Assembly (NCBI RefSeq): GCF_949987535.1
Contig: NC_080075.1
Span: forward strand, 60,319,111 to 60,383,110
Direction of reading: 5' to 3'
DNA from: Balaenoptera acutorostrata
Taxonomy: Eukaryota; Chordata; Mammalia; Artiodactyla; Balaenopteridae
Length of the DNA: 64,000 nt
Part shown: piece by piece, positions 1-12,838 of the stretch
How the letters are laid out: each line of letters begins with the position of its first letter
Position numbering within the stretch: position 1 is the first letter of the stretch
The notes under the pieces: model-generated
Databases searched by the model: none
What the model was told of the DNA's origin: nothing
What the model saw: the letters and a program-made list of their open reading frames with translations, nothing else
Translations under genes and position numbers: made by a program

Positions 1-180
1 TGATCTAATAGATTTTCTGTCTTTTTTCCTCATTGGATGGTGAACTCACTAAAAACAGCCACTCGTATCCCCAGTATTTAGACTAATTTAGGCTCAGCAA
101 AGTTATAAGAATAAGCAGAATAAGTAAATAATGAATTCTAAGTTTTGTGGGGAGACACCATGTAAAATATGAGGGGAGAA

Positions 181-264
<84 letters not shown>
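181..264. repeat. Compound microsatellite (TA)n(TG)n(TA)n
   Basis: An uninterrupted alternating purine-pyrimidine tract: a short TA run, a TG block of about 26 bases, then a TA block of about 48 bases. Open frames across it encode only Ile-Tyr/Thr-His dipeptide repeats and are not genes. It is probably length-polymorphic. Confidence 0.97.
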
Positions 265-266
<2 letters not shown>

Positions 267-2389
267 TGAATAAAATGAATCTCTAACATGCATTGACTTC
301 AAGTGTTACAGAGAATGGACTAAGGGAGAGACAGGGTATAGACTATTGCCTTAACATAAAATTGGAAGGATTTAGGTCCCTAAGCCATGAAATTCAGAAA
401 ATGACAAGTTTGATGTTAAAGCATGTAAGTACAATGCAAATAGCATGATGAGCTGATGCTAGAAAGGGAAGCAAGTTAAGTTAATGTGTCTTTCTAGGCA
501 CATTATCCTATGTGCTTAATGTTTTCAATTTTTAATTTTTAAAAAAAAATTTTGGATTATGAAATACTTTTTTTCTGTAAAATATTAACAAAGAAATTTA
601 GCACACGAATTAGATTTTTAAAAGAGTAGCAACGCTGAAGAAAGTCTTAGGTCTCCTTAGCTCTACAGGTCTGAGGAGGCAGCCCAGCCCCCAAGGCATT
701 TTCAGGAAATAAACACAGGGCTCTACAAAATGCAGCTGAAACAATCAGATTTAGGTGACAAGGCACACTGATGGCAGAGACTGCTTATCAACTACTTGGT
801 TGTCCATCACAAGCCAGAAGCAGCTGGGACTGTGAACGTGAGGGAGGCTTAAGTCTTGCCATCTAAGAACTTAGATCATAGGAATCTGGGGACACTGACT
901 CTCCAGAGCTAGAAATCATCTCCAGTTTCATCACTTAATAGTCACACATCTATCAGTTATCACATGTACAGGACGCATAGTGCATATGAAAAACTGGAGC
1001 TTATTTCAACAAGCAGTAATGCTCCCTAGTGTCTAGTGAAGCTTTTTTAGTGTAGAGTGAAGACAAAAGTGACTTTCGTGTAGCATATGCCTGCTTCATT
1101 ATAAGCTTTCTCTGTGTGCTACTGAAGAGAGAGAAAATAAAGGGTGCGTTCATGGCCCCATACAGTAGGCCAAACCAAAGTTAAGTCACCAAGCGCATGT
1201 TGTTATTCTCAAGCAGATGTAAAGGCCTTTATGAAATCCAACCCATACTAAAAGCTAATGCAAAAGCAGGTATTATCAATACTACTTCTATCAGCTAGGA
1301 ATGTACTTGGCCTCAAGTAAAAGAAAACCTGTACTAAGTTTCACAAGAGTCTATTTAACTGATGTACCAAGAAGTACCAGGAATGGCTCCTATAGCAGCT
1401 TAACAACACCTGCAGAAAGAAGCTCCTTCTATCTTTCTTTTTCACAATGCTTAGTAATAGCCACTTCACTATCATGAATTGAGAGCCTCTTTCAGACAGA
1501 AAGAAGGAATGAGGAGAAGAGGTGGCACTGGCTGACCAGCCTTGAGGTTTCATTGTGTCTTATGGCAACTCCCAGTTTCAAGGAAGGATGGAAAATTGGT
1601 ATTTTAGCTTCAGAGGGACTGAAATAGTTAGAAGGGGTTTGGAAATGGAGCTTAGGTCATCCAGTTTAGTTTACTACTTGTTCTAATATAAAGTACTAAA
1701 TATTCAGGTTATAGGGGTCCAATGGAAACAATACATAATTTAAAACCTCTTATATCCTAATGTATCCCTATATGATCTACATATCTAAAATGTTTTGATG
1801 CTCTTACTTTTTTTATCTTGCCAAAAGATGTCAAATATTTTCACATGACTATGTCACAATATTCACATACCCCCCTCAATTTCAGAGGTTAAAAGATCAA
1901 AATGATGCACATTTTTATATCTTCTAATATTGGCCACTTCTATATCATTAGTTGGTAATATTTTCAAGTATAAAAACACCACTTTTTAAATAACATTTTA
2001 CGAACACAAAAATATTGTCAAGTTTAGTATTTTTGAACAGTATGGAAAAGCACAAAAATGGCTATAATCCCAGGGTTCACATTTAGGGTGTAATATTCCA
2101 ATGCTATAATTTCATGGATTTTCAATCACGTGATTAAAATAATTTTGTAAGAATAATGTATTGGATTTAATGAAAAATAAAATAAATATTTGTTTTATTT
2201 TGTTTTTAGCCTGTACTTTTAGATATTGATTTTGCAAACATATTAAATCAAAATTTACTTTGAATGCATGTAGGATGGCATAAGACTAATTGAACAGATA
2301 GGTAGTATTCATATGATTTCTCACAGAATAATGTACTATAGAAAGGTATACATTAAAATGTTAAAGCTTAAGTCGTTAATATACATGTA
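265..2389. other. Unique AT-rich sequence, no gene seen
   Basis: No exon-like open frame, RNA gene or recognisable repeat stands out. There are short A/T runs (for example near 540-550). Some stretches may be decayed repeats too old to recognise by eye. Confidence 0.5.
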
Positions 2390-2862
2390 ATGGAGTCCCT
2401 GAAGAAGAGAAGGGGAGGGGGCAGTAGACAAATATTTGAAGAAACAATGGTCCCAATTTTTCAATTTGTTGAAAAAATGGAAACCCATAGATCCAGGAAA
2501 CTTAACAAGCTCCAAGATAAGAAATATGAAAAGAACTATTCCAAGGTACATCACAAGCTGCTTAAAACCTGTGGAGAAAGAGAAAACCTTAAAGCCAACC
2601 AAAAAAACCCTACAAAACAAAAGGACATGCTATGTAATGTAAAAAGAACAGATGTAAGCATGACTTTAGATTTCTCATGGGAAAAGATGCAAGTTGAGAC
2701 TACAATAACAGCAATACATGGTACAGCAAAGTCATTTTCTTAATTTTGGTGATGGTTTCATGTATATATGAATTGTATCAGATTTTACACTTTATATACG
2801 TTCAGTGGGTAGGTCAATTATACCTCCACAAAATATTTTTTTAAATAAAAATAAAAAGCCTA
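2390..2862 (+). mobile_element. Old L1 or half-L1 (HAL1-like) remnant
   Basis: The 117-codon open frame at 2390-2743 looks like a decayed L1 ORF1. The stretch around 2535-2600 (CACAAGCTGCTTAAAACC, then GAGAAAACCTTAAAG) corresponds to the ORF1 region read as 'IKLAKIKDKEKLLKAA' in younger L1 copies of this window. It is followed almost directly by a 3'-UTR-like segment (TGGTGATGGTTTCATG...AATTATACCTCCAC) and an A-rich end at about 2835-2862, with no ORF2 between. That order (ORF1, then 3' UTR, then poly-A) is typical of HAL1 elements. An L1 with an internal deletion would look the same. No function is expected. Confidence 0.5.
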
Positions 2863-5800
2863 TGAAGCAGTAAAGAATGCTAAATCCTGCCATCATGATT
2901 TTGTATATCCTCTTTTTACACTGAATTTAGCATACAATGAAAATGTGCAGGAAAATACGATAAAATTTTTATGCCAACTGGTTTTCCATTCACTACTAAA
3001 TGTGATAGGATATAAAGACTCCAGGATTTTTTTCCTGTGGCAAATTCTTGCCAATTTAAACTAGAAGCTATCAAAGCTAAAAGGCACCTTTGCCCATTTC
3101 CAAAATAAGTGTGGAGATTTTACTTAAGAAAAAGTTTTGACTTGAAAATTTGGATTTCCCATCGAAGACTTGTCATGAAAAATCCTACACATTTGCTTAT
3201 CACCTGGTGAAGAAAACTAAGAAAATCATTATCATGGAACATTGGTGAGGCCAGGTATCATTAAAATTGTTAAGCTTGGAGTAGAACCCGGCTTGGAGTA
3301 GAAGAAAGCTCAGGCTCAAGCAACATCATCTCAGATATCATCTGCTCTGGAATCACTGACTGCTGAGGTTTCTTTTATGACATTTATCTGCAGCATGGGA
3401 TGGGGTGCAATTTATTTTAGGACAACCACTTTTTGATTTTCATCTACTCCAGGCAAACTGATTGAAGAAGTCATCCAATTTTGTTAGACCCCTTCATATA
3501 TTACAAAGAATATTATCATACAAAAATGTCAAGAAATAAAAATCTTGTTACTCTTGCTCTATGGAGCATCTATAATTTTTGACAACATATGTTATTTTCC
3601 TGATTTGGTCATGAAGAACATCCATAAGTCATTGCTTCTATATTGGCCTGTGTTATCCTCAAATACTATTAGGCTGAAATTCAGCTAGTGTTCCTGTTTC
3701 TTAGGTTTTACTGTCAAACACGCAAAGCAGCAGGGTAAGTGTTATACTGGAGATTAAGAATAAAAAATGAGGAGTTGCTATACTCTGAGGGTGATCATGT
3801 GACTTCATTTGTTCTTGGAAATGTGCCTGTAGGTTGGTGATCAAGGCAGCCTGAACAGAATAAGGAAGCCATGTGATTAGGTAAGTGAATACTTGTGGCT
3901 TCTGCTTTTTGTAAGTTTCCTTACAGCAAAACCCATCAATACTCAAAAGTCCCCTCCATTGCCGTATATGTAAATTGTGGCATCATGAACATATATTGCA
4001 ACATTCAATTTTTCTTAATGCCTCATCAAGCCAACCTGAGTTTTAGTGTATTAAGCCAGACAGTAGTCTATCAGAATCCACTTCTGGTCAGCGACATGGT
4101 GACAATCCCCAATTTCCAAACAACTTCTCACTAATCTCATCTCAATAATTGTTACTCCTTTACGCTTGTGACAGTAAATTTTCCAAAAAAGCACACATGA
4201 ACGGGTGATATTAATTACAACTCCATCTGTTCTAACCCTCTCCACTCTCCTAGCCACTGTAGAGTCACCAAATTATAAAATTTCAATGTGACCCTTGAGT
4301 TTGTAGGAGTCAGTGTATATGTTTTATCTTGTGTTGCCCAGGACTTAAAGTTGCAGATGTTCATTCTGACACTGGTGAAGATCTCTTCAAGTTTTAGTAG
4401 TCAGCTTTCACCCAATGAAAATGACTTTCAAGAAGGCATACTTATGGTTTCCCAGGTCATTAGCCAAGGTTTAGGATTATGAGGTTATGCAATCAGAAAG
4501 CCTATCACCAGGAGGAACAGACTCAGGGTTGGGAGGTCCAGGGACCGCTTCTTCCTCATTTCAACATACTCTGACTTGATTTTTGTGGATATGAAGCAAT
4601 AATAGCAATTCTCCCAAATTCTAAGACTAGAGAGTTATTGAAGGCTGAGTGACTCTGTCCTCTATTGTGCTTCTATCCAGTTTCATTGCCACTGTGAGTG
4701 CTACATCTTTATTTTATTAACACTAATCTTTACATATTACTCACCTTCCTTATTTAGCTATTAAATTGGGAGTTGTATTTCAAAAAACCCATGCCCCTCC
4801 CCAGGATGTAATATTGGCATGTCTTAAACAGCTTGAATGATAAGAGGAATCCAGGGCCATCTAATGAGTCTGTTCCACTAACCTAGCACATTTCTTCATG
4901 CTGAGCAAGTGACCCAGCACAACCCACTCCTAACTTTCTGTTATTTTATACCAAGCAAAGCATTTTTGCCTGGCATGCAGCTATTAGTGCCTAACTTCTC
5001 AAGTCCCAAAAGCACCAGAACATCTGTTCCCAAACTTAGCCCACTTTTCTAACATTTTGGCGAATGTTCTCCCTACCTGAATGGAGGTGTCAACACTGTC
5101 CCTAGAGTATTTTAGGTGGAGAGGTTATGAAGGTGAACCTTCAAGTTCTTTGCAAATTAGCTGGTAGCATCCTTGGCCTCCAGAGGGTGGAACTTTAGGC
5201 TGTTTGGGTTTCTGGGTTCCATATCTGAACCTCTAGGCTAGGTGCAGAAATTCTGGATTATGACATTAGTAAAACAGATTCTGCTAGTTTATACCAGCTC
5301 TAAAGCAGCTATTAGGTGCCAACCTAGGCATGCAGTACTTTCAGTTTATGTGTATAGTTTCCATGCTTAAATCAAAGACCCAAACTTTGGCATCATTTTA
5401 TGAAAATGGAAATGGCGGGGGATCTTCCCTTCTATAGCAATTATTAATTATTTATAATATTACATAAAACTTTCAGAGACATTTTCAGAGCCATAACAGG
5501 ATAGCACTCAGTAGTAGTCTGACTGCCTTGACAGGTATCTTTCCTAAATAGTGACTAGAAGAAAACATTGTACACTGGTGAAGCACATTAAAACTAGCAA
5601 TAAAATTTTGAGAGTTTTCTCTTTATTAAAATTGGAGCAAATCAAACTGGGCATGGAATAATAAGCAAAATAAAGTTCTCATCTATGAGCACCTTGGGAG
5701 AGAATACTTGCCAGTGAAGTAGCACAAGAACAGACTTCATACTCAGGATTCATTTCAAATATAAACTAGAATTTAAGGACACAAGGTGATGCCAGTCTAC

Positions 5801-5899
5801 ATCAAGTACAGAGGCTCAACCTCTTGTAGAGTTTTAGATGTCTGTCTACTTGCTAGATGCTTCTCATGAGCCTTTAAATATGTCCATATTGTTCCCATT
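2863..5899. other. Unique sequence, no gene seen
   Basis: Only short chance open frames (all under about 85 codons) occur, with no protein similarity that I recognise and no strong splice-bounded exon. No clear young repeat is present. Confidence 0.45.
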
Positions 5900-5991
5900 A
5901 AAAAGAAAAGCAAGAAGAGCCTGGAAGAGGAGGAGGGGAAGGAAAAGAGGAAGAGCAAGAACAAGAAAAGGAAAATAGCAAAGAAAAGAAA
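5900..5991 (+). repeat. Purine-rich (A/G) low-complexity tract
   Basis: About 90 bases are almost entirely A and G (AAGAAAAGCAAGAAGAGCC, then GGAAGAGGAGGAGGGGAAGG and similar) with only a few C/T interruptions. Reverse-strand ORFs through it give Phe/Leu-rich artefacts. Such tracts can form triplex DNA; no other role is evident. Confidence 0.85.
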
Positions 5992-6126
5992 CATCAACAA
6001 AACAAAGGCTACACACCTCTGTGGAGGTGGCATTTAGTATCTTTCCTCTCTGTCTGTGGTATAAACTTTCATTTGTTCACTATTATCTGGGTTCCCTGAC
6101 TTCCTTACTAATATAACACCTAATTT

Positions 6127-6480
6127 TTAGCTGGGCACATGGCCTACCTGGAATGAAGAATACATTTTCCAGACTCTTTTGACACTAGCCTTGGCTATGT
6201 GTCAAAGCAATGATCAATAGAATGCAAATAGGTGTATCTGAAAGTGTGCAGAAATCACCACTGTAGGAGTAGACAAGCCTCTGTCATCCTTGTCATCCTT
6301 TCTCCTCCCTGATGACTGGACTGCAGTCATTAAGGCCTGAGACTCAGCAGACTTCTTAGATTATGTAATGGAAGTTGAGGATGGGGAAGCAATAAGATTG
6401 ACAGAGCTCGCGTCCTGATTGTCATGAAGCCACCTTAAATTTACACAGTTATATGTCAATTACAGCTCAATAAAATTGAA
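6127..6480 (+). mobile_element. Ancient interspersed repeat, family not resolved
   Basis: Wording such as ATGGCCTACCTGGAATGAAG, 'CAATGATCAATAGAATGCAAA' in part, and the closing TTATATGTCAATTACAGCTC followed by AATAAAATTG resembles old mammalian repeats. The end looks like an L1 3' terminus; the front resembles an old LTR or DNA-transposon remnant. The segment may be two repeats side by side. I cannot name the family by eye. Confidence 0.35.
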
Positions 6481-6490
6481 AAAAATAATA

Positions 6491-7690
6491 GTGATGGTAC
6501 TGTAAGGATGAGATAATTTTGAAAAGCCCTGGCACGAAAAGCCTGGTTTTATTTTACAAATGCGTGCTATTAAAAATGTGTTTCATAAATGGTAGCTATT
6601 ATGGTGATGCTGATATTATCAGTAAGGCATTGTGCTAGGCAGTGTGTGTACAGCAAGGCAGCCCCTACCCGCAGTGAGCTTACAGTAGAGGAAAAGATAG
6701 ATCAAAACAACATATTAAAAGGCATAGAATTGTGAAACATAGGCAGATATTAATAACTTTTAATTTTATATTGCACTATATATTCTTCCTGGGTTTCTTA
6801 AAGTTATTGTAAAAATCCATTGAATTTTCACCTTTTAGACATATCTCCAATAATAAAAATGGGTAATAGAAGTAAAACTACAAAACATCCACAAACCATC
6901 TGTTTGCAGTTAATCCAGCGTACTTTTCCACAGGAGAACAAAAATAATCCCAAAATATTTTATCATATACTTGAACCAAAGATTTGAAGAAATAAAACAC
7001 TATTATATCATTTCGACATATATCATCTTCAAAAGTACAGCCTTTTTACTTGAGGGAATATAATTTCATTTGTGATATGTATATATAATGCATGGTATAT
7101 ATGTGTGTGTGTTGTTATTTGCTTAGATAAAAATTGATAGTAAATATGAAGCCTGATTATAGTATATACCAATTTAATATATTTAAGTAGATTTAAAGGA
7201 AATTGAGAAATAAAAAATACAACTACTCAGGAAAAAAATGCAAATAATTATATTTATAAAATAAAATTCTAATAGCACTATTCACAATTTTATATTATAG
7301 TGAGAATTTAACTCAGTGCATCGATATCTTGAATATATATTTTTTTACCAATGTGAAAATTTTCAAAGAATTATAAACAACTCTGGATTAAATGAAAAAT
7401 AAAGAGAAAGTGACAATTCAGGTTTTTCTCTTGGATTTTATTTTCAGTGATGCATGTGCTTCAGATTATGATACCAGATAATTAACATTTTTGAAAGAAA
7501 ATTAGTTTTAGTAATGGAATCAGATTAGCTCATAGAAGCACAAGCTATTTCCTCACATGTACTATGTATAAACTGCCCTCAAATTTTTCTTTTAATCAAT
7601 AAGCTTCATAAATATTTTTTCAATCAGGATATATAGAATATGGAGAACAGATACTTAATCTGGATAAAATAATATACAAAACAGAAAAAG
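6491..7690. other. AT-rich sequence with possible L2/MIR-like scrap
   Basis: Around 6625-6705 the words GTGCTAGGCAGTGTG and GAGCTTACAGTAG resemble a common ancient mammalian repeat (LINE2/MIR class). The rest is AT-rich with a short TATATGTGTGTG run near 7098-7112. No gene is seen. Confidence 0.35.
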
Positions 7691-7724
7691 GTCTGGATCT
7701 TTATTCACTCAGATTTCCTTCTTC

Positions 7725-8105
7725 CTGAAATGGCCCCTGACAGGATTCCTATTGGCCAGTAAAACATGAAGAGAAATCTGTGTGTGTGTTCTGGGGAATG
7801 AGGTGCTATTGCAAAGAAGTGGTCTCTTCTCCTGCATGTTACAAATGCGTAAGTCATGTGGACCTGCTTCAGTCATCTGGAAGCCAGGGGAAGAACCAAC
7901 CCGGTGATAGAGTTGAACACAAGATGGGAAAACCAGAGAAGAAGAAAAGAACCTGAGACTATTATGACATTGTTGATTCACTGAATCAAAATCTGGAACC
8001 ACCCTATGTCTGGACTTGCTGTTTCATGAGAAAATGTATTTTCTATTGTTTAAGTCAATTGGAACTTCCTGTTACTCTAAGCCAAAAGTCTACTGATTAA
8101 TATAG
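7725..8105 (+). mobile_element. Ancient repeat, probably LTR- or DNA-transposon-derived
   Basis: The end reads TGGAACCACCCTATGTCTGG, then TTGTTTAAGTCAATTGGAAC, then TACTCTAAGCCAAAAG. This 'TTTAAGCC...TTCTGTTACT' type of terminus is common to several ancient mammalian repeats. It is too diverged to name the family. The 97-codon reverse open frame across it shows no recognisable domain. Confidence 0.3.
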
Positions 8106-8139
8106 TCTCTTTCTGCTCAACTGGAAAACCATTACATGT

Positions 8140-8545
8140 ATACCAACTGTAGAATGAATAAACAGATTGTGGCATATCCATATAATAGAATACTACTCAG
8201 CAATAAAAAGGAATGGGCAGATACATGCAACAACATGGCTGAACCTCAAAAGCATCACGCTAAATGAAAGAAGCGAGACTAGAAGAGTCACTGACTGTAC
8301 CACCCCATTTATATGACATTCTTGAAAAGTCAAAATCAGATCAGTGATTACAAGAGGAGGGGGTGGGGAGAGAGGTTTGACCACAAGGAAGCAGAAAGGG
8401 ACTTTTGGGGGTTGAGAGAAATGTTCTGTATCTTGATTGTAGTGACGATTACACTCATCATACATCATACACACATCACATAAGAATGGTGAATTTTACT
8501 GTATGTAAATTCTACCTCAGTGAATAAAAATATCTATTTGTCAAA
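8140..8545 (+). mobile_element. Old L1 3' end fragment
   Basis: It starts in the L1 ORF2 C-terminal/3'-UTR boundary (ATACTACTCAGCAATAAAAAGG, the equivalent of the 'EYYSAIK' part of ORF2). It continues through the typical 3'-UTR words (CATTCTTGAAAAGTC, GGGTTGAGAGAAATGTTC) to TAAATTCTACCTCAGTGAAT and an A-rich tail. It is 5' truncated and diverged from the young L1s in this window, so it is an older subfamily. It is inert. Confidence 0.75.
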
Positions 8546-10059
8546 TAAATAAATGAAAATACTCCAAAAGAAAAAAAGGATTGGAAGTCATCATGCTACA
8601 ATATCTTCTTAATTCAGGATAGAAATGATAAAGTATTTTGCAAGTAGTATCTTGCTGATATTTAAAGTTTTAATACTAAAAAGTGATGAGCTTTTTAAAT
8701 CAATTACAATTGATTTTATATAATCCCTAGAGTAACATGACTCTTCTTCACTTGCAGCCCTGTTCCCCAACTAAACTTCCTCAATAAATAGTTTAGTCTC
8801 CCTGTTGCAATGTTGGAAAACTGTGTGCTCTGTTTTCTTAACTGAGAGAGAAAAAAATGGTCATCCAGTGTCTACTTTAATGCTTCTGATAAATGGCTCT
8901 ACTGACTTTTAAAAAGATGAAAAGCTATCCAAGTATTTAAGAAGTAGGAAGAGTCAAGACCCTCAAGAATTAAAAGTAAGTAAGGATGCAAGGTTTTCAT
9001 TAGAAGAATTTTTCCTGAGTTTGCTGGTCATTGGAACATTAATCATGAGCAATTTTGGCATAAGTCTTTGCTAATGCAACACTGAGGCAGCTCATTCTAC
9101 TAATGGCTAGCTCTAATTCATGACAAGGTCTTTCTTATAATAAGCAGAACTGTGGCTTGCCAACTTATCAACATTTGTCTTCTGAATGAGGCCTTTTCTT
9201 TTACCATATTAGGGCCTTTTAAATAATTGAAAGCAGCTGCCATTTACCTGCCTCCGCCCCCATTTCTGTCTTTTCTTTCTAGGGTCTGTGTGTTGCAGGG
9301 ATGGAGAAAGAGGAACATTTCTTTACCCATAAGGTTACATAAGAGTAATTTTATTTATTTTTTCAGCAGTGATGAGTATGAGAAACACGATGTCAGGTTC
9401 TCTCTCTATTCACACCATCCACCCACACCATCTTCTCTCTTCCACCTGGAGAAAGTGATTCATACAGGCAAAGGCCTAATATGCGTCCCTCTCTAATGGT
9501 CAGAGTTAATATTCCATGTCTGTCTTGGCCTCTCAGCAGTTTCTCTCTCAGATGACAAGAATGCCTGTAAATGGCAGATATTCTCCTCAATTCTGTCTAC
9601 GTGGTAAGCTCACCACTAAAGACCACCCCAGTCCTCCTAACTATAGGAAATAATGGTTATTCAACTGCTTGGTCTGAAACTGGGTGGGCAAGGGAGTTCA
9701 ACTCATAATTAAGAGTGTGGAAAGCCTCTCTTCACCGTTAGGTCCAAGCTAGATTTTCACATTCAGTGTGAACAGTAAGCTGTGTGCTTTGGATAACAAA
9801 GCTGATATTGGATGTATTCCAACCTTCATCCAAATCCTTGAGTTTCATCTCAGTTGGCTCAGAACCTAGAGTGAGTCTGAGTATTATTCATATCTGGCAA
9901 CTCTCCCCTAATAATCCCTAGTTCTTTCAATATTCTTTCTTACATGTTGTCCTTATTCTCCAACATATGCTTATCCTGTTCTGAACAGTCTCTAATTTGT
10001 GTAGGCAACTTTAACAGTGTGGTGTCAGAGCATCATAATACACTTGGGAAAAAATCCTT
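8546..10059. other. Unique sequence, no gene seen
   Basis: Only short open frames occur. A low-complexity pyrimidine-rich patch lies near 9240-9290. No repeat or RNA gene is recognised. Confidence 0.45.
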
Positions 10060-10290
10060 TGAATTGAATTCAGTTAGACCTTGGTTAACATCCTGGATCC
10101 ACTGGTTACCAGATGTGAGCACTTGGGCAGATTATTTAATGGCCCTGAGTCTTGGGTTCTCCATCTTGAATGGGCAGAATATCAACCTCACAGAATTGTT
10201 ATGAAGCTGGAGATAATTAAGATAGCATTTATAAATCATTTAGCACAGTACCTGATATACATTAAGTCCATGAGAAATATAGTTTTCCTT
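10060..10290 (+). mobile_element. MIR SINE
   Basis: The stretch follows the MIR consensus order: GAGCACTTGGGCAGATTATT (from '...GTGACCTTGGGCAAGTTACTT'), GCCCTGAGTCTTGGGTTCTC, AATATCAACCTCACAGAATTG, TTAGCACAGTACCTGATATA and AAGTCCATGAG. It is an ancient, inactive tRNA-derived SINE. The open frames listed across it are incidental. Confidence 0.75.
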
Positions 10291-12792
10291 TTAGTGTTCT
10301 CATGCAAAACTGAACCTACTTCAATGTCATACCTGGGACATACTGAAGACACTTTAAAATTTAATACTTGCTCCAGAGATTAGACATATTTTGAGAGAAT
10401 TTTGTGGGACTGATTTATTTCTATATTAATAAATGAAAGACCATCTTTTTAAAAGGAAGTTATACCTCCTCAAAACATTTGTTCATTGTATAAAAATCAG
10501 ACAAACTTAACCTCTTTTCTGAGCCTCATTTAAATGCTGTCTTCTCTGTGAAGGTTTAATGATGTCTCTTCAACCTTAACAGAATCAAATTGATGCATTT
10601 GATTTAGACATCTATTACTGATTGCATTCTATATTTTATTATAATTTACTGTTATCTCATAGTCCACATTACATTGTAAACTCCTGTGAAATTAGGCCTG
10701 GCACTGTGGTACTAATTCATACCAGCGTTCCAATCTAACATTAGAGTTTCTTAGAGGATAAAGAGCAGTGTAAATAAAGGGTTAACGTTGGGGCTAGGCT
10801 GATGCAGTGCTGCTTGAAAAGTTTTCCTTGGAAATAGTAGTGATGACAAATGAAGAATGTTGTTTATGCCTCCTTTGTGATGTGGTACTGCACTGGGTTG
10901 GGAGAGATGTGAGTTGGGATGCAAGGCTTCGACAACAGTGGTATATAAAATTGGTGGGTAGAGGGGTATGCCCTTCCGTAGGTCAGGGTGATCCTCACAT
11001 TCTTTGGTCCTCAGCTATGGCAGCCATACATGACTCATACAAGTAAGGAGACAAAAGTTGCTGCATTTTTGGGTACCACTCAGGCTTCCTAATGAGTTGA
11101 AGATATTGTACTTCCTGTATTTCCTGCTTTGTATCCTTCTAAAAAGCTAATTAACTATAGTATTAGATTACTGTATTATTAGATAGTATTGCCTTTTTAT
11201 ATATGTCTCATGAGTCTTATTGCCAATCTGAAACCATAGCCATAGCTTTGCTGCTGCAGGGAGTCTATTGTAGCTTATCTGAATCATGCACAACCAATAG
11301 AGCATTTACCAAGTGCTCTTGGTTCATCAGAATAATAACCCCGGCATTTGTAATTATTGAAAGATCGTGGCAAAAGTAGGGGGGTCACAAAAGTTCAGGA
11401 TGTCTTACAATCATTGAGTAGTCACTAGGACTACTTTGTAAGATAGAAGCAAGAAAAATGGGAAGATACAGAGTCTGTGAAACACTACAGTGAACTTGTG
11501 TACCTCCCTGAAATTTTACACAATAGTTTTATAAATATGTATATGATTATTTCTGAGAAGATGCTCACATTTTAAAGAGATCTGAAAGATGACCCAATAA
11601 AAGGTTAAGAGCTAGTACTTTTACTTTACTTTAGAGAGGCTGAATACTCTTTTGAGAGGGATTCAGGCAATTTATGAGAAAAATTACTTCTTTGATGCCT
11701 CCAGGTTACCACTTAGCAAATTACTCTTAGACTCTACCAAGTTGCCTTAATCGGCCAAAATTCAGGTTAACTTTTTTTCCCTGAAATGTTTTGCTCATCT
11801 CTGAGGAACTTACTCAAACATTGTTTAAAGACAAATGTTTCCAAAAGTCCAGTACAATAGTCAATATATTATATTATTTTTAATGAAAGTTATCAGAGCT
11901 TCTATTCTTCTCTAATGCAAGCATAGCACTTATTGGGTTGGAGGGAAAAATGCTCAAATAGGAACAAGGTTAATGTAAAAACAAAGTGTTAACTTGGTTG
12001 GTGTTGGGGACAAAATAGTTGATTGGGACAAAGCATCCTCCCACCCCCATCCTCACCTAATGACCTTCCAGTTCCTACAACAGAGCAACAGAGTTAAGCA
12101 TTCAGGAAAGACCAACACCACAGCAATAAAAGAAAAAAAAAAAAACCACACACACACACAAATGGAAAGAATTAAATACTCACTCCTAGTGCTGGTGATT
12201 ATGGTAGCATTGATAACCAATAGGCAGTGTTTCTTTTTAACATAGAGATTTTATACAATTTTTAATGTGTCAGTTAGGAAAGGCTCTGTCTTCAAGTGAG
12301 ACAATAATCAGGCAATAGCAGCCTGGACTAGAGACTTTGTTTTTCTTTTTCTCACTTAACAAGTATAGGAGAGGTTAGTTCTTGTAGTCAGTTGTTAAGC
12401 CAGCAGCAAGGATTTAAGACTGGCATCAATACGGTTTCCCAGGTCTTCTTTTCAATGTTCCAAAATGATGGAAGCCACTCCTGTCATCACATCCCCACAC
12501 AATTTCATTCAAAATAATGAAGCAAGCAAGGTGTAACCCAGAACAAGTGCTTCTTCCTGTAACTACTGTAGCTTTATACCAAATAAGAATAACTTTGAAC
12601 CAGCTCCTCCCTCAAAAGACTTATTCCCAGAATTGAGGGACTTGACCAACTCTAGATAAAGTGCTACCTAGGACCACATTTGATGATGTCAAGAGGTCAC
12701 CACCTAATACATAAACAAGAGATGCTAGCAGAGATGAAATGGTAGTACTAGCCCTGGAGTAAGCAGTCAGTGTTTTTATTTTTGCTTTATTT
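10291..12792. other. Unique sequence with scattered repeat scraps, no gene seen
   Basis: Near 11595-11612 the words CCCAATAAAAGGTTAAGAGC resemble a common ancient repeat tail. A short A13 run followed by (CA)n lies at about 12129-12160. No credible exon is found. Confidence 0.4.
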
Positions 12793-12838
12793 CATCTTGT
12801 TTGTTTATTGAACCTCATCTTTTTTGTTTATTGAACCT
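12793..12838. repeat. 23-bp tandem duplication
   Basis: Two adjacent 23-base units (12793-12815 and 12816-12838), each ending in GTTTATTGAACCT, differ at one position (G versus T near 12799/12822). This is a local duplication in otherwise unique DNA. Confidence 0.93.

Noticed and set aside
83..289. 68-codon minus-strand open frame
   Set aside because: It is the translation of the TA/TG microsatellite (Ile-Tyr and Thr-His repeats).
2390..2743. 117-codon Lys-rich open frame as a novel protein
   Set aside because: It matches the order of a decayed L1 ORF1 followed by an L1-type 3' UTR.
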